Origin: Candidatus Hydrogenedentota bacterium
Lineage (GTDB): Bacteria > Hydrogenedentota > Hydrogenedentia > Hydrogenedentales > CAITNO01
Length of the DNA: 9,440 nucleotides
NCBI GenBank assembly: GCA_007124105.1
Contig: SLFT01000033.1
Span: 1-9,440 of the forward strand
Direction of reading: 5' to 3'
Shown piece by piece: positions 1 to 7,866 of the stretch (position 1 is the stretch's first letter; the number at the start of each line of letters is the position of its first letter). The translations under genes were made by a program, and so were the position numbers. Below the pieces are notes generated by a model that had not been told where the DNA came from, made no database searches, and saw only the letters and a program-made list of their open reading frames with translations.

Positions 1-791
1 ACCAGTGTATGACGCACCAGTTCCTGTGTCTCCGCGCTCAATCCCCGCGCGAACATGCCCATCTGCATTTCAAGGGCTTGGTCCAACATCCTGCCAGGGA
101 GTTCCTGCTCGTACTGTTCGTACATGGCAACGCCGTCATCGCCGATAACGCCGCGCAATTCCGTCAGCATGGTCTCACGCGTGGCTTCCATGGCGGTTGC
201 GGCGCCCTCCCTGTCCGCGCCGCCGTCCAGCAACCCCATGCTGAGCCGGGCCGTATGAATGAGGTAATCTCCCATAATTTCACGAACAGCGTCAACGGAT
301 TCCGGCGGCAACATGTTGAAAAAATCGGCGTACTGCATGTTCATGGTCATTTGTGTGCTCATATCGAGCATTTGTTCGCCCTGTGGCCCGCGAAACAGTT
401 CCGTCATCATCTCAAAAGCGGCATTATCAGGCGTATCCCCGGATGCATCGTCCGATAACAGCGTGTCCAGCATATCGCCCATGCTCATGCCCAGCAAGTC
501 ATCCATACCTGCCGACGCCCCATCTGCGTCGTCTGCATCTTCGTCCACATCGCTTGCCGGAGGCGCCGCTTCACGCAACGCCGCAATGGTAGCCATAGCC
601 CGCTCCACCTGGTCCTCCAGTGAATCCACGCTACCGGTCAGTTCTTCGATGTGCGTCTCCATCTGAGCGATAGTAGCGCTCAGCGAAGCGATATGCCTGC
701 CTCGTGTGTCCGACTGATGCCAGAAAAATGCGGCCACAATAGCCATCAATAAAAATAATACCCAAGGCACGAGTGCGCGTGCAGTATCCAT
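1..791 (-). CDS. Membrane-anchored, coiled-coil, methionine-rich protein of unknown function (partial, C-terminus beyond left edge)
   Basis: The reading frame is open from an ATG at 791 down to base 1, giving 263 codons with no stop, so the C-terminus lies outside the window. An SD-like AGAAGGAAA lies about 7 nt before the ATG. Residues about 5-24 form one hydrophobic segment (core VLFLLMAIVAAFFW), best read as an N-terminal membrane anchor or uncleaved signal. Residues about 30-73 are heptad-like and rich in E, L, I, Q and A, a likely coiled coil. Residues about 78-95 are an acidic linker (DVDEDADDAD). From residue 96 on the chain is alpha-helical in character and methionine-rich: 21 Met in 168 residues, including MDMSTQMTMNMQ-like clusters near 141-152 and EMQMGMF near 241-247. 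I do not recognise the family. The arrangement suggests a protein anchored in the inner membrane with a periplasmic helical domain. It is divergent from the Sel1-repeat gene. Confidence 0.75.
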   Translation of the reverse strand, partial: MDTARALVPWVLFLLMAIVAAFFWHQSDTRGRHIASLSATIAQMETHIEELTGSVDSLEDQVERAMATIAALREAAPPASDVDEDADDADGASAGMDDLLGMSMGDMLDTLLSDDASGDTPDNAAFEMMTELFRGPQGEQMLDMSTQMTMNMQYADFFNMLPPESVDAVREIMGDYLIHTARLSMGLLDGGADREGAATAMEATRETMLTELRGVIGDDGVAMYEQYEQELPGRMLDQALEMQMGMFARGLSAETQELVRHTL

Positions 792-1142
792 GTGCTGATT
801 TCCTTCTGGGGCAATGATAATTTGATTGTGCTCATTCCAAACAAGGCTCTCATGATACGTGGTTGTCAGGGTATAATACAATAGAAAGGTCAAATTCAGC
901 CAAGGCTCGGATTCGTATACTACGCGCAACAATCGTATCATAAGTCTCGCTCTTAGGACATCATATACTACGACGTCTTGGTGTTGTAGATTGGTAACAC
1001 TTTACAAAGAGGCATGCCGTTTCTCTACTATGGCGACCTTTATATCTCACCTTCCTGGCAGGCATGGATATTTGAGACGGAATATGTTATTGTGTGAGAT
1101 GTAGCGCATGTTGTGAGCGTTGATCTAAAAAGGAAGAATGTT
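792..1142. other. Divergent intergenic region, no gene seen
   Basis: This 351-bp spacer separates two divergently transcribed genes and should hold both promoters. I found no RNA gene, long repeat or convincing full promoter. A perfect TATAAT occurs on the plus strand at 872-877, but no -35 match lies 16-18 bp before it and it is about 265 bp from the Sel1-gene start. A weak stem (968-974 with 983-989, including one G-U pair) is the only hairpin noted. The SD for the plus-strand gene is AGGAAG at 1131-1136. Confidence 0.5.
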
Positions 1143-1937
1143 ATGAATGCGGCGATGATCAAGAGATCTGGTTTGCATATAATCCCGGCGCTGATGCTTG
1201 TCTGTTGCGCGCCGGGCAGTGTCGCCCCCACAGATGAAGCGAGCGCGGTGGCTGCTTTGCGCAGTTCAGCGGAAGCGGGAGACGCTGAGGCGCAACTTAA
1301 CCTGGGGGCGATGTACTTCGACGGCAACAGCGTGGCGCAGGATTATGCCGAAGCCGCAAAATGGTATCAAAGAGCCGCCGAACAGAATCATACCGAAGCG
1401 CAATACCATCTTGGAATGATGTATTACGTAGATATGGGCATGGCCCAGGATTATGATGAAGCCGTGAAATGGTTTCGGAAAGCCGCCGAACAGGATCACG
1501 CCAGAGCGCAAACCAGCCTCGGAGGGATGTATTACTCAGGTACAGGCGTGCCCCAGGATTATGCCGAGGCCGAGAAGTGGTGTCGAAAAGCCGCTGAACA
1601 GCATTATGCCGAAGCGCAATTCATACTTGGGTTGCTATATTACAAAGGCACAGGCGTACCCCAGGATCATGCTGAAGCCGAGAAATGGTGTCGAAAAGCC
1701 GCTGAACAGCATTATGCCGAAGCGCAATTCATTCTCGGTTTGATGTATTACAGGGGTGAAGGGGTGCCCAAGGATTATATCAAAGCATACAAGTGGCTGC
1801 ATCTTGCAGAAACGCGCCATGAAGGCGCCGCTAATTTACGCGCGCACTTGGCCATGGAAATGACGCCTGAAGAGATTGCGGAAGGACAGCGGCTCTCTAC
1901 AGCGTTTGTTTCCACGCTGGCGTCAAACCGGGAATGA
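1143..1937 (+). CDS. Secreted Sel1-like repeat (SLR/TPR) protein
   Basis: The protein has 264 residues. It starts with a signal sequence (MNAAMIKRSG, then the hydrophobic LHIIPALMLVCC). Two cysteines follow the hydrophobic core, but neither sits in a good lipobox because position -1 is V or C, so lipidation is possible rather than shown. Five Sel1-like repeats of exactly 36 residues run from about residue 45 to 226, each with the AEAQ..LG.MYY.G.GV.QDYAEA.KW.RKAAEQ pattern. A short helical tail (MTPEEIAEGQRL) closes the protein. Sel1 repeats form alpha-alpha solenoids that act as protein-binding scaffolds, often in envelope or signalling roles; the partner here is unknown. I chose the ATG at 1143 because AGGAAG lies 6 nt upstream and the signal sequence then begins directly. 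A GTG at 1113 would add a charged 10-residue extension and lacks such an SD. Repeats 4 and 5 are almost identical at the DNA level. Confidence 0.9.
   Translation: MNAAMIKRSGLHIIPALMLVCCAPGSVAPTDEASAVAALRSSAEAGDAEAQLNLGAMYFDGNSVAQDYAEAAKWYQRAAEQNHTEAQYHLGMMYYVDMGMAQDYDEAVKWFRKAAEQDHARAQTSLGGMYYSGTGVPQDYAEAEKWCRKAAEQHYAEAQFILGLLYYKGTGVPQDHAEAEKWCRKAAEQHYAEAQFILGLMYYRGEGVPKDYIKAYKWLHLAETRHEGAANLRAHLAMEMTPEEIAEGQRLSTAFVSTLASNRE
1572..1732 (+). repeat. Near-identical 108-bp-spaced repeat units inside the Sel1 gene
   Basis: Bases 1572-1624 and 1680-1732 are 53-bp copies that differ at one position (GAGAAG against GAGAAA). They are spaced exactly 108 bp, one 36-codon Sel1 unit. Other repeat pairs in the gene are more diverged at the DNA level, which points to a recent unit duplication or gene conversion. 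Confidence 0.85.
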
Positions 1938-2196
1938 AACGCCGTTTTTTTGGGTGAGACGGGATATTTACACCACTGATACCGCCAACAACGGGAGATT
2001 GTCTGGGACACGGCAGCCCGCATTTTTACCGCCGCCGCCTTATGGACGAACACGCTATATCGCCATGAACGCTAAGTGAAAGCGTCGGCGTAAGCTAATG
2101 CGCGTGTCATCCTTCAGTTGCAACGCCATGGCTTTGGGCGGCATACTGTTGGCGTGAGACAACCTTTCCCCATGTATAGAAGATTGGAGCATCACA

Positions 2197-3927
2197 ATGA
2201 ACGCCCGCTTATTCCAAGCCCTTTGTTGCTTGTCATTCGTTTTTTGGGCCCCATTTTTTATTGCAGCCCTCGCTGAGGACCCGCGCGATATTGCTCATGG
2301 CGTCTCGATTTATGAACATGGTTACTGCGACCAACCCTATGTAGTGGTCATGGAAGACGGCGCCTGGGTTTGTGTGTTTACGACCAGCGCCGAGCGTGAG
2401 GGCGCGGCCTCCCAGTACATCGTTTGCAGCGTCAGCAACGATAAGGGCCAAACATGGAGCGATCCAACGCCCATCGAATCGCCTGAAGGTCCCGAGGCGT
2501 CGTGGGCCATGCCGCTCTTGACGCATTTTGGACGCATTTATGTGTTTTACGTGTACAACGGCGATGATGTCCGTACATTGCCCGACGGCGCTTCCATGCG
2601 CGCTGATACGCACGGCTGGTATTGCTACCGCTACTCGGACGACGCGGGCGCTACCTGGTCTGAGCGGTATCGGCTGCCCATGCGCGTTACCGCCGCGGAC
2701 CGGAATAACGATTTTGGCGGCGAGGTACAGATGTTCTGGGGGATCGGAAAACCCGTCGTCTTTGGCGATACAGCCTGGTTCGCCTTCTCGAAGTTATCCG
2801 AGTATTTCCTCGTGGACAGTGAAGGCTGGTTCTATCGTTCGGACAATGTACTTACCGAACCGGATGTGGAACGTGTTGTCTGGGAATTACTGCCCGAGGG
2901 CGATTACGGCCTGCGTCATCCCGACTTCGGCTCCGTGCAGGAAGAACATAATATTGTGCCCCTGTCAAACGGCGATTTGTATTGCGTGTACCGAACCACC
3001 CTCGGCTATGCGGTTGCGTCGTACAGTCGCGACGGCGGACGCAGCTGGAGCGTCCCGGAATACATGCAATACGCCGATGGACGCCCCATCAAGAATCCCC
3101 GCGCCTGTCCCCGGCTCTGGCGCTGCGAAAATGGCAAGTATCTCTTCTGGTTCCACAACCACAGCGGCACGGATTTTTCCGAGCGCAATCCCGCCTGGCT
3201 GTCCGGCGGCATCGAACGCGACGGACATTTGTTATGGTCGGAACCGGAAATTGTTCTGTACGGCGAGGACCGTTCATATCATACCGGCCGCTTCAGCTAT
3301 CCCGACCTCATCGAGCAGGATGGCCGGTACTGGATCACCACAACGCAGAAGACGCGGGCCACCGTCCACGAAGTAGACGCGTCCCTGTTGGCGGGGATGT
3401 GGGCGCAATTCGAGGGAGCATCTTTTGCGGCCACGCCTGTTGTCGGTTGGGCTCGTGATGATGATAAAGATGCCGCTCCCAGCATGACGGGATTGTCTGG
3501 ACATGAGGATGCCGGCTTTACCATCGCTCTGGAGTGGACCCATGCTGCGGATAGTGATGACGAAACGTGGTTGCTTGACGGGCGCGATGCCGCCGGGCGC
3601 GGCGTGGCGGTTGACGGTTCCGGCGCATTGATATTGAACGACGGCGCCGATGAGGTATCGCTGCCGTTATGCGGCTGTGGTTTTGCCGCCGACGCGGACA
3701 CACATCTTGTCATTATAGTGGACCGCGCGGCAAGTATTGTCAGCTTTGTTGTGGACGGTCGTCTGTGTGATGGCGGCGAAACATGCCAGTACGGCTGGCA
3801 ACGCCTTCCAGCAATCGGCTGTGTCTTCGGCGACATTCCCATAAAACTACACGCTTCAGTAACGGCTGTTCGTATTTATGAGCGTCCGCTGCGCACCTCC
3901 GAGGCCCTCGCGGAAAAAAGCCTCTGA
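2197..3927 (+). CDS. Secreted sialidase-like (BNR/Asp-box) protein with C-terminal LamG-type domain
   Basis: The protein has 576 residues. The signal peptide is about residues 1-26, with a likely cut at ALA|EDP. GGAG at 2186-2189 lies 7 nt before the ATG. Residues about 30-400 form a BNR/sialidase-type beta-propeller with three clear Asp-boxes (S-x-D-x-G-x-T/S-W) at about 80-87, 147-154 and 277-284. Residues E250 and R266 (EEHNIVPL, then YCVYR before the third Asp-box) sit where exo-sialidases keep a Glu and the second arginine of the carboxylate-binding triad. FSYPDL near 366-371 resembles the late ySdL motif. The early FRIP-type arginine is not visible: the region reads CDQPYVV. Residues about 425-570 form a concanavalin-like LamG domain ending in VRIYERPLRTSEA. 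It converges with a nanA/mutarotase-transporter operon, which supports release of sialic acid from glycoconjugates outside the inner membrane. The missing arginine leaves room for another glycan substrate. Confidence 0.8.
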   Translation: MNARLFQALCCLSFVFWAPFFIAALAEDPRDIAHGVSIYEHGYCDQPYVVVMEDGAWVCVFTTSAEREGAASQYIVCSVSNDKGQTWSDPTPIESPEGPEASWAMPLLTHFGRIYVFYVYNGDDVRTLPDGASMRADTHGWYCYRYSDDAGATWSERYRLPMRVTAADRNNDFGGEVQMFWGIGKPVVFGDTAWFAFSKLSEYFLVDSEGWFYRSDNVLTEPDVERVVWELLPEGDYGLRHPDFGSVQEEHNIVPLSNGDLYCVYRTTLGYAVASYSRDGGRSWSVPEYMQYADGRPIKNPRACPRLWRCENGKYLFWFHNHSGTDFSERNPAWLSGGIERDGHLLWSEPEIVLYGEDRSYHTGRFSYPDLIEQDGRYWITTTQKTRATVHEVDASLLAGMWAQFEGASFAATPVVGWARDDDKDAAPSMTGLSGHEDAGFTIALEWTHAADSDDETWLLDGRDAAGRGVAVDGSGALILNDGADEVSLPLCGCGFAADADTHLVIIVDRAASIVSFVVDGRLCDGGETCQYGWQRLPAIGCVFGDIPIKLHASVTAVRIYERPLRTSEALAEKSL

Positions 3928-4024
3928 GATGACGCGAGTTTTGTAGGCGCAACAGAAAGGTGGCGCGATATGCGGGCTGGGTTGCGGGCATTACTCTCGC
4001 AGCGACTATTGTTGGGAGCGGTGT

Positions 4025-6703
4025 TTATGGTTCACCATTTCCCTCGGCATCATCCGCCAGGAGGGGACTATGCAGGGTATAGATGGTCAGCCCATCAATG
4101 GATTGCCGTACAGGTTTGAAGGGGAGGCTGCATAGATAGCCAACGACAAAGCAGATGGCAACACCAATAATGGCGTACAAAAAGAAATGCGTCGCTGTGA
4201 AGCGTTGCACGAGGAAAAGTCCTACCGCGCCCGATACGGCGCCGATAATGGCGCCCGTGCCGTTGGCGCGGGTGGTGAATATGCCCAGACAGAACAGACC
4301 GCATAGGGCCCCGCCGAACAGGCCGAGAATCCGCATGAACTGGTCCCAAAGGGACATGATATTCGACGAGGCGAACAACAACGCCAGCATCACACCCAGT
4401 GTGCCCAGTACAACCGTCAGCAAACGGCCCAGCAACAGGTAGCCGCGTTCCGTGCGAAGCCAGTTCCAGGGCCTGACAAAGTCGGACACAAGGGCTGCGG
4501 ACATGCTGTTGATGCTGGTGGAGATGGTGGATTGGGCTGCGGCGAAGATGCCCGCCACCACCAGTCCGGCCACGCCCAGGGGCAGTTCGCGGGAGATAAA
4601 GAGCGGAAAAATGGCGTCCGTCTGAAAAGTGGGATCGAGCCGTTCGGGATAATGCGCGTAGAACACGAACAGCGCCGTTCCCAGGCCAAAAAAGAATAGT
4701 GACGCCGGTATCACGGCGATGGCGTTGGTCCAGATGGCTTTTCGCGCCCGTCCCGCATCCGGCACGGACATGTATCGCTGCACCACGGCCATGTCCGAGG
4801 TATACGGCACAAGGCTCTGTCCGAAGCCGCCCAGTACAACCACCCACAAGGCGGTGGTGGTGAAACTGCGGGCCGAGAAATCCAAGTTCACGAGATGAAA
4901 CTTATTGTGCTCCGCCGCGGTGGCGAAGAATCCGGAAAGGCCGCCTTCCACGCGCGTTAAGATCAAGACAAGACTGAGAACCGCGCCGCCCAGCAGCACA
5001 ACGCTTTGCAGGGCGTCCGTCCAGACAACCGCCTCGAGGCCGCCAAGCGCGCAGTAGACGATGCTCAATACGCCCATAAGCAGGATGCTCTCCTGTGTTG
5101 ACAGCGGCGTGATAGCCGCCAACGCCAGCGCGGGCAGGTACAGCACCACGGCCATACGCCCGATTTGAAACAGCACAAAGGAGGCGCTGGCGAAAAGTCG
5201 CGCGAAGCGGTTAAAACGCTTCTCCAGATACTCGTACGCGCTTGTGGCGTTAATTTTCCGAAAAAACGGCAGGAAAAATATGATTACAAGAGGCGCAATG
5301 GCGACGGCCATCATATTGACCAGAAAATAGACCCAGTCCTCGGCGTAGGATTTGGCGGGGATGGCCATAAAGGTGATGGAACTGAGCATGGTGGCAAAGA
5401 TACTGAGCCCCGCCACAAACCAGGGCACCCGCTGTCCGCCCCGGAAAAAGTCGTCCGAAGTCTTGTTGCGGAATGCAAAGAACACGCCCACGCCTATCAT
5501 GGCGATGAGGTAAAGGCCCAATACAGCGAAGTTTATGAGGCCAAAACGCGTCGCGTCCTGCGCGGGTAAAATACGCCATACCTTGGGTGAACGTACGCGG
5601 GGCCGCACCTCGCCGGTTGGAATGATGATCGGGTCGTTGACCGTATCGCTGCCCCATCGCACGGCGGTGGTCGTAACATGGTTCGCAGGGATGGCCCCCG
5701 CGCTGACCCAGCTGTCTGTAATGGTGTGATAGGCGAAGGCCTCTTTCGGGAAGCCGGGATGCGCGTCTTTCAGCGCGTCTGTCTGATGGAACAGACTGCC
5801 GTCGGCGCCGCCCAATATAAACAGATGGCTCTGACCCACGGCAATGCCCGTGCCCGCCATAAAGCATCGCGGCGCATCCTTGCGTTGTCGCCAGGGATTC
5901 TCCCGTCCCTGGTAAGTGTTTGTTGCCCCGTCATACCCGTCCGTCTGATATCGGGCGGGCGCAAATTCATAGACATCGCTGAGAAATTCAACTTCTCCGT
6001 CCGCGCCTTGCCGGCGTCCGCTGATGACATAGACACAGTCATGAACGCCATTATGTTGCGCGGCAACGATGGCCAGGGCGCGGGGCGGTCCCGGCCAGGG
6101 CGGCATTTCGCGCCACGCGAAATCGTCGCTGTTTCTACTGGCAAGGTCGAGAGACCAAAAATTGGACTGGGCGCTTTCAAGGCCCTGGCCGGTGGTGCCG
6201 CCGGCCACATAGACTGTCTCGCCAATAAGCGCTGCGCCGGTATAGTCGCAGGGGTGCGGCAATTCGGGCATCTCTTGTGTTTCAACGGTTTCTGTTTCCG
6301 GATTCCACCGCAACAGGAACACATCCGAATAGGTCTGTTCAGCGTTGTTGCCGCCCATGCACAAGACCCCCTCGGACGTGGAAACAGACGCGCCATAGGC
6401 CAACGGTTTTTCAAGAGTGGAACCTGTTACCCACCGGTATCCGGAGGCGTTGTCCCGTGAATCACGAACAAGAACGAATACATCGTTGTAATATGTCCTT
6501 TCCGATTCCCAGACAGGTTCAGGAAAATTCGCGCCGCCCGCAACAATAAGCGCGTCATTGTGTATGCCCACAAACGGTCCGGCAACGCCGTCGGCATTGG
6601 GCAAAGGCGGCAGTTCTTCCCATATCAGCTCAGCGGTTGCGTAAAAACCGCTGAGCGCGATAAAGGAAAATATCGCCGCGCATATCATAGGACAGCGTCT
6701 CAT
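4025..6703 (-). CDS. Fusion of cyclically permuted sialic acid mutarotase (NanM/YjhT-like Kelch propeller) and sodium:solute symporter
   Basis: The protein has 892 residues. Residues 1-24 are a signal peptide (cut near YATA|E). Residues about 25-383 form a Kelch-type propeller. It opens with LPPLPNADGVAGPF and then LIVAGGANF, which match a C-terminal blade of E. coli YjhT/NanM, while the part corresponding to YjhT's N-terminus comes later, so the order is circularly permuted. Residues about 387-875 are an SSS-family (LeuT-fold) transporter with about 13 membrane segments. ATMLSSIT at 437-444 and the Ser/Thr-rich STISTSINS at 725-733 fit the TM1/TM8 sodium site. WTDALQ contains D563. R516 in FQIGRMAVVLYLPALAL is a candidate ligand for the sialate carboxylate. 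An N-out topology would place the propeller in the periplasm at the transporter mouth. The ATG at 6703 lies one base after the nanA stop, with GGGAGGG 8 nt upstream inside nanA's last codons, implying translational coupling. A longer frame from 6751 would lack the signal peptide at its start. Sialate as the substrate is inferred from context. Confidence 0.88.
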   Translation of the reverse strand: MRRCPMICAAIFSFIALSGFYATAELIWEELPPLPNADGVAGPFVGIHNDALIVAGGANFPEPVWESERTYYNDVFVLVRDSRDNASGYRWVTGSTLEKPLAYGASVSTSEGVLCMGGNNAEQTYSDVFLLRWNPETETVETQEMPELPHPCDYTGAALIGETVYVAGGTTGQGLESAQSNFWSLDLASRNSDDFAWREMPPWPGPPRALAIVAAQHNGVHDCVYVISGRRQGADGEVEFLSDVYEFAPARYQTDGYDGATNTYQGRENPWRQRKDAPRCFMAGTGIAVGQSHLFILGGADGSLFHQTDALKDAHPGFPKEAFAYHTITDSWVSAGAIPANHVTTTAVRWGSDTVNDPIIIPTGEVRPRVRSPKVWRILPAQDATRFGLINFAVLGLYLIAMIGVGVFFAFRNKTSDDFFRGGQRVPWFVAGLSIFATMLSSITFMAIPAKSYAEDWVYFLVNMMAVAIAPLVIIFFLPFFRKINATSAYEYLEKRFNRFARLFASASFVLFQIGRMAVVLYLPALALAAITPLSTQESILLMGVLSIVYCALGGLEAVVWTDALQSVVLLGGAVLSLVLILTRVEGGLSGFFATAAEHNKFHLVNLDFSARSFTTTALWVVVLGGFGQSLVPYTSDMAVVQRYMSVPDAGRARKAIWTNAIAVIPASLFFFGLGTALFVFYAHYPERLDPTFQTDAIFPLFISRELPLGVAGLVVAGIFAAAQSTISTSINSMSAALVSDFVRPWNWLRTERGYLLLGRLLTVVLGTLGVMLALLFASSNIMSLWDQFMRILGLFGGALCGLFCLGIFTTRANGTGAIIGAVSGAVGLFLVQRFTATHFFLYAIIGVAICFVVGYLCSLPFKPVRQSIDGLTIYTLHSPLLADDAEGNGEP

Positions 6704-6704
6704 A

Positions 6705-7622
6705 TTAGGAACCCTCCCGATTACAGTATGCGGAGAATCCCAGCGCATCAAGCTCTTCCCGCATCCGCGCGATTTCTGAAGCCGTCAATGGCGTCAAGGG
6801 CAAACGGGTCGGGCCACAGGGAATACCGGTAAGCGTCATGGCCGCTTTCAGTCCGGAAACGCCATGATACCGGATAATCACCGCGATGAGTTCCGCCGCT
6901 TTCAATTGATGCGACTGCGCGGCGGCAAGATTGCCTTGTTCAAGGTCACGCATGACCTGATGGTAAAGGGGCGCAAGAAAATTGTAGGTGCTGCCCACCG
7001 CGCCGTGACACCCCGCCGCCATACCGCTCAATAACATCTCATCCACGCCAAAGAGGATATTGTATCGCTGATTGTCAAAGGCGAGGCATTGCTGCATGAC
7101 CTCTATGTCCCGGCTGCTGAATTTTATGCCCGCCAGCGATGGAATCCGCGTCGAAGCCTCCCGCAAAAACGCAACAGGGTTCAATGAAACGCCGCTTAAC
7201 CTCGGGATATGATAATAGTAGAAGGGCAGTTCCGGCGCGACGTCCGTAATTTCGGCAAGGGTTTCCACGAGAGTGGATACACTTTCAGGGATAAAATAGG
7301 AAGGCGAAACAGCGCTGAGGGCGTCGGCGCCGATTGAAGCGGCATGCGTTGCAAGCCGCTTCGCATCCTCGATCGCGTTGTGGCCAACCTGCACAACAAC
7401 AGGAACACGGCCCGCCACTGATTCCACATAAGCCTGCGCAACCGACTTGCGTTCGCTTGTGGTTAAAGAAGGGCCTTCTCCGGTGCTGCCACAGACATAG
7501 AGGCCGGTTATTCCCTGACGCAGCAGCGCATCCACCATCTCGGGAATGGGCGAAACATCTATGTGTCCGTCCACATTCATGGGGGTGAATGCGGCGGCAA
7601 TAAGACCCGTCAATTTCTTCAT
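6705..7622 (-). CDS. nanA: N-acetylneuraminate lyase (sialic acid aldolase)
   Basis: The protein has 305 residues, the usual length of the DHDPS/NAL class I aldolase family, and is cytoplasmic. It cleaves N-acetylneuraminate to N-acetylmannosamine and pyruvate. Visible motifs are GSTGEG at 45-50 (S46/T47 bind the pyruvate carboxylate), FYYYHIP at 134-140 with catalytic Tyr137, GIKFSS at 165-170 with Schiff-base Lys167, and FGVDEML at 191-197 with D194/E195, which take the place of the substrate-contacting DE pair of E. coli NanA. The YYYHIP and GVDE signatures favour NanA over dihydrodipicolinate synthase. The start is the ATG at 7622, with AAGGAG 5 nt upstream. It is the first gene of an operon with the mutarotase-symporter fusion, one base away. 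The lyase assignment is strong from motifs and context together. Confidence 0.93.
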   Translation of the reverse strand: MKKLTGLIAAAFTPMNVDGHIDVSPIPEMVDALLRQGITGLYVCGSTGEGPSLTTSERKSVAQAYVESVAGRVPVVVQVGHNAIEDAKRLATHAASIGADALSAVSPSYFIPESVSTLVETLAEITDVAPELPFYYYHIPRLSGVSLNPVAFLREASTRIPSLAGIKFSSRDIEVMQQCLAFDNQRYNILFGVDEMLLSGMAAGCHGAVGSTYNFLAPLYHQVMRDLEQGNLAAAQSHQLKAAELIAVIIRYHGVSGLKAAMTLTGIPCGPTRLPLTPLTASEIARMREELDALGFSAYCNREGS

Positions 7623-7672
7623 ACAGACTCCTTTTGCTGTCGCTCCAGATTTCCTGAAGTATTTGATATCTT

Positions 7673-7692
7673 GTCCCCCCGCCGCTGGGGAC
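7673..7692. repeat. GC-rich palindrome 1 (GTCCCC-N8-GGGGAC)
   Basis: The 6-bp arms at 7673-7678 and 7687-7692 are perfectly complementary around an 8-nt loop. The palindrome lies in the 5' leader or promoter region of nanA. No U-tract follows on either strand, so it is not a standard intrinsic terminator. Confidence 0.4.
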
Positions 7693-7698
7693 TGTACA

Positions 7699-7722
7699 CG
7701 TTTGTCACGTATATTCCAAACG
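7699..7722. promoter_or_regulatory. Candidate operator upstream of nanA (CGTTTG-N12-CAAACG)
   Basis: Perfect 6-bp arms at 7699-7704 and 7717-7722 flank an AT-leaning centre, about 77-100 bp before the nanA ATG. The position suits a dimeric repressor of a sialate operon. No regulator gene lies in the window, and a 6-bp match this short could be chance. Confidence 0.2.
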
Positions 7723-7733
7723 CAGGCATTTAC

Positions 7734-7748
7734 CCCCGCGGCGCGGGG
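7734..7748. repeat. GC-rich palindrome 2 (CCCCGC-GGC-GCGGGG)
   Basis: A perfect 6-bp GC stem with a 3-nt loop, about 118 bp after the stop of the DUF4926-like gene on the minus strand and 58 bp from palindrome 1. It could stop or protect the transcript of the small module. There is no U-tract. Confidence 0.4.
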
Positions 7749-7866
7749 AGTCTCTTGAAAGCAACAGCGTGATCAAAAGTTTCGATTACGGTTGACGGGG
7801 CCGAAAGTCGTCGTCTTGTTTTCGCGTTCGTATCTCGTAACCGGACAGTTTAAGAAATAGCCCTCT

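Larger units (their letters stand above)
7623..7866. other. Palindrome-rich spacer upstream of nanA
   Basis: No gene or RNA gene is seen in these 244 bp between the DUF4926-like gene and nanA, both on the minus strand. The spacer holds two GC-rich hairpins and an A/T-centred inverted repeat between them, listed separately. The nanA SD (AAGGAG on the minus strand) is at its 7623 end. I see no promoter with good -35 and -10 boxes; a weak candidate is TTTGGA-N18-TACAGT on the minus strand. Confidence 0.5.

Noticed and set aside
1113..1142. GTG at 1113 as the start of the Sel1-repeat gene.
   Set aside because: It would place a charged 10-residue extension before the signal sequence. The ATG at 1143 has a better-spaced SD (AGGAAG).
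1938..2196. Possible small genes in the gap before the sialidase-like gene, including a 19-codon frame at 2098-2157.
   Set aside because: No SD, no recognisable protein and very short length. The region also shows no clear terminator hairpin or good promoter.
3928..4024. A bidirectional terminator between the convergent sialidase-like and symporter-fusion genes.
   Set aside because: No stem longer than a few base pairs and no T-run were found in these 97 bp.
7671..7760. The two CCCC...GGGG hairpins about 58 bp apart resemble type I-E CRISPR repeats with one spacer.
   Set aside because: The two copies share little beyond the C and G runs, there are only two, and no cas gene is present. True repeats would be nearly identical.
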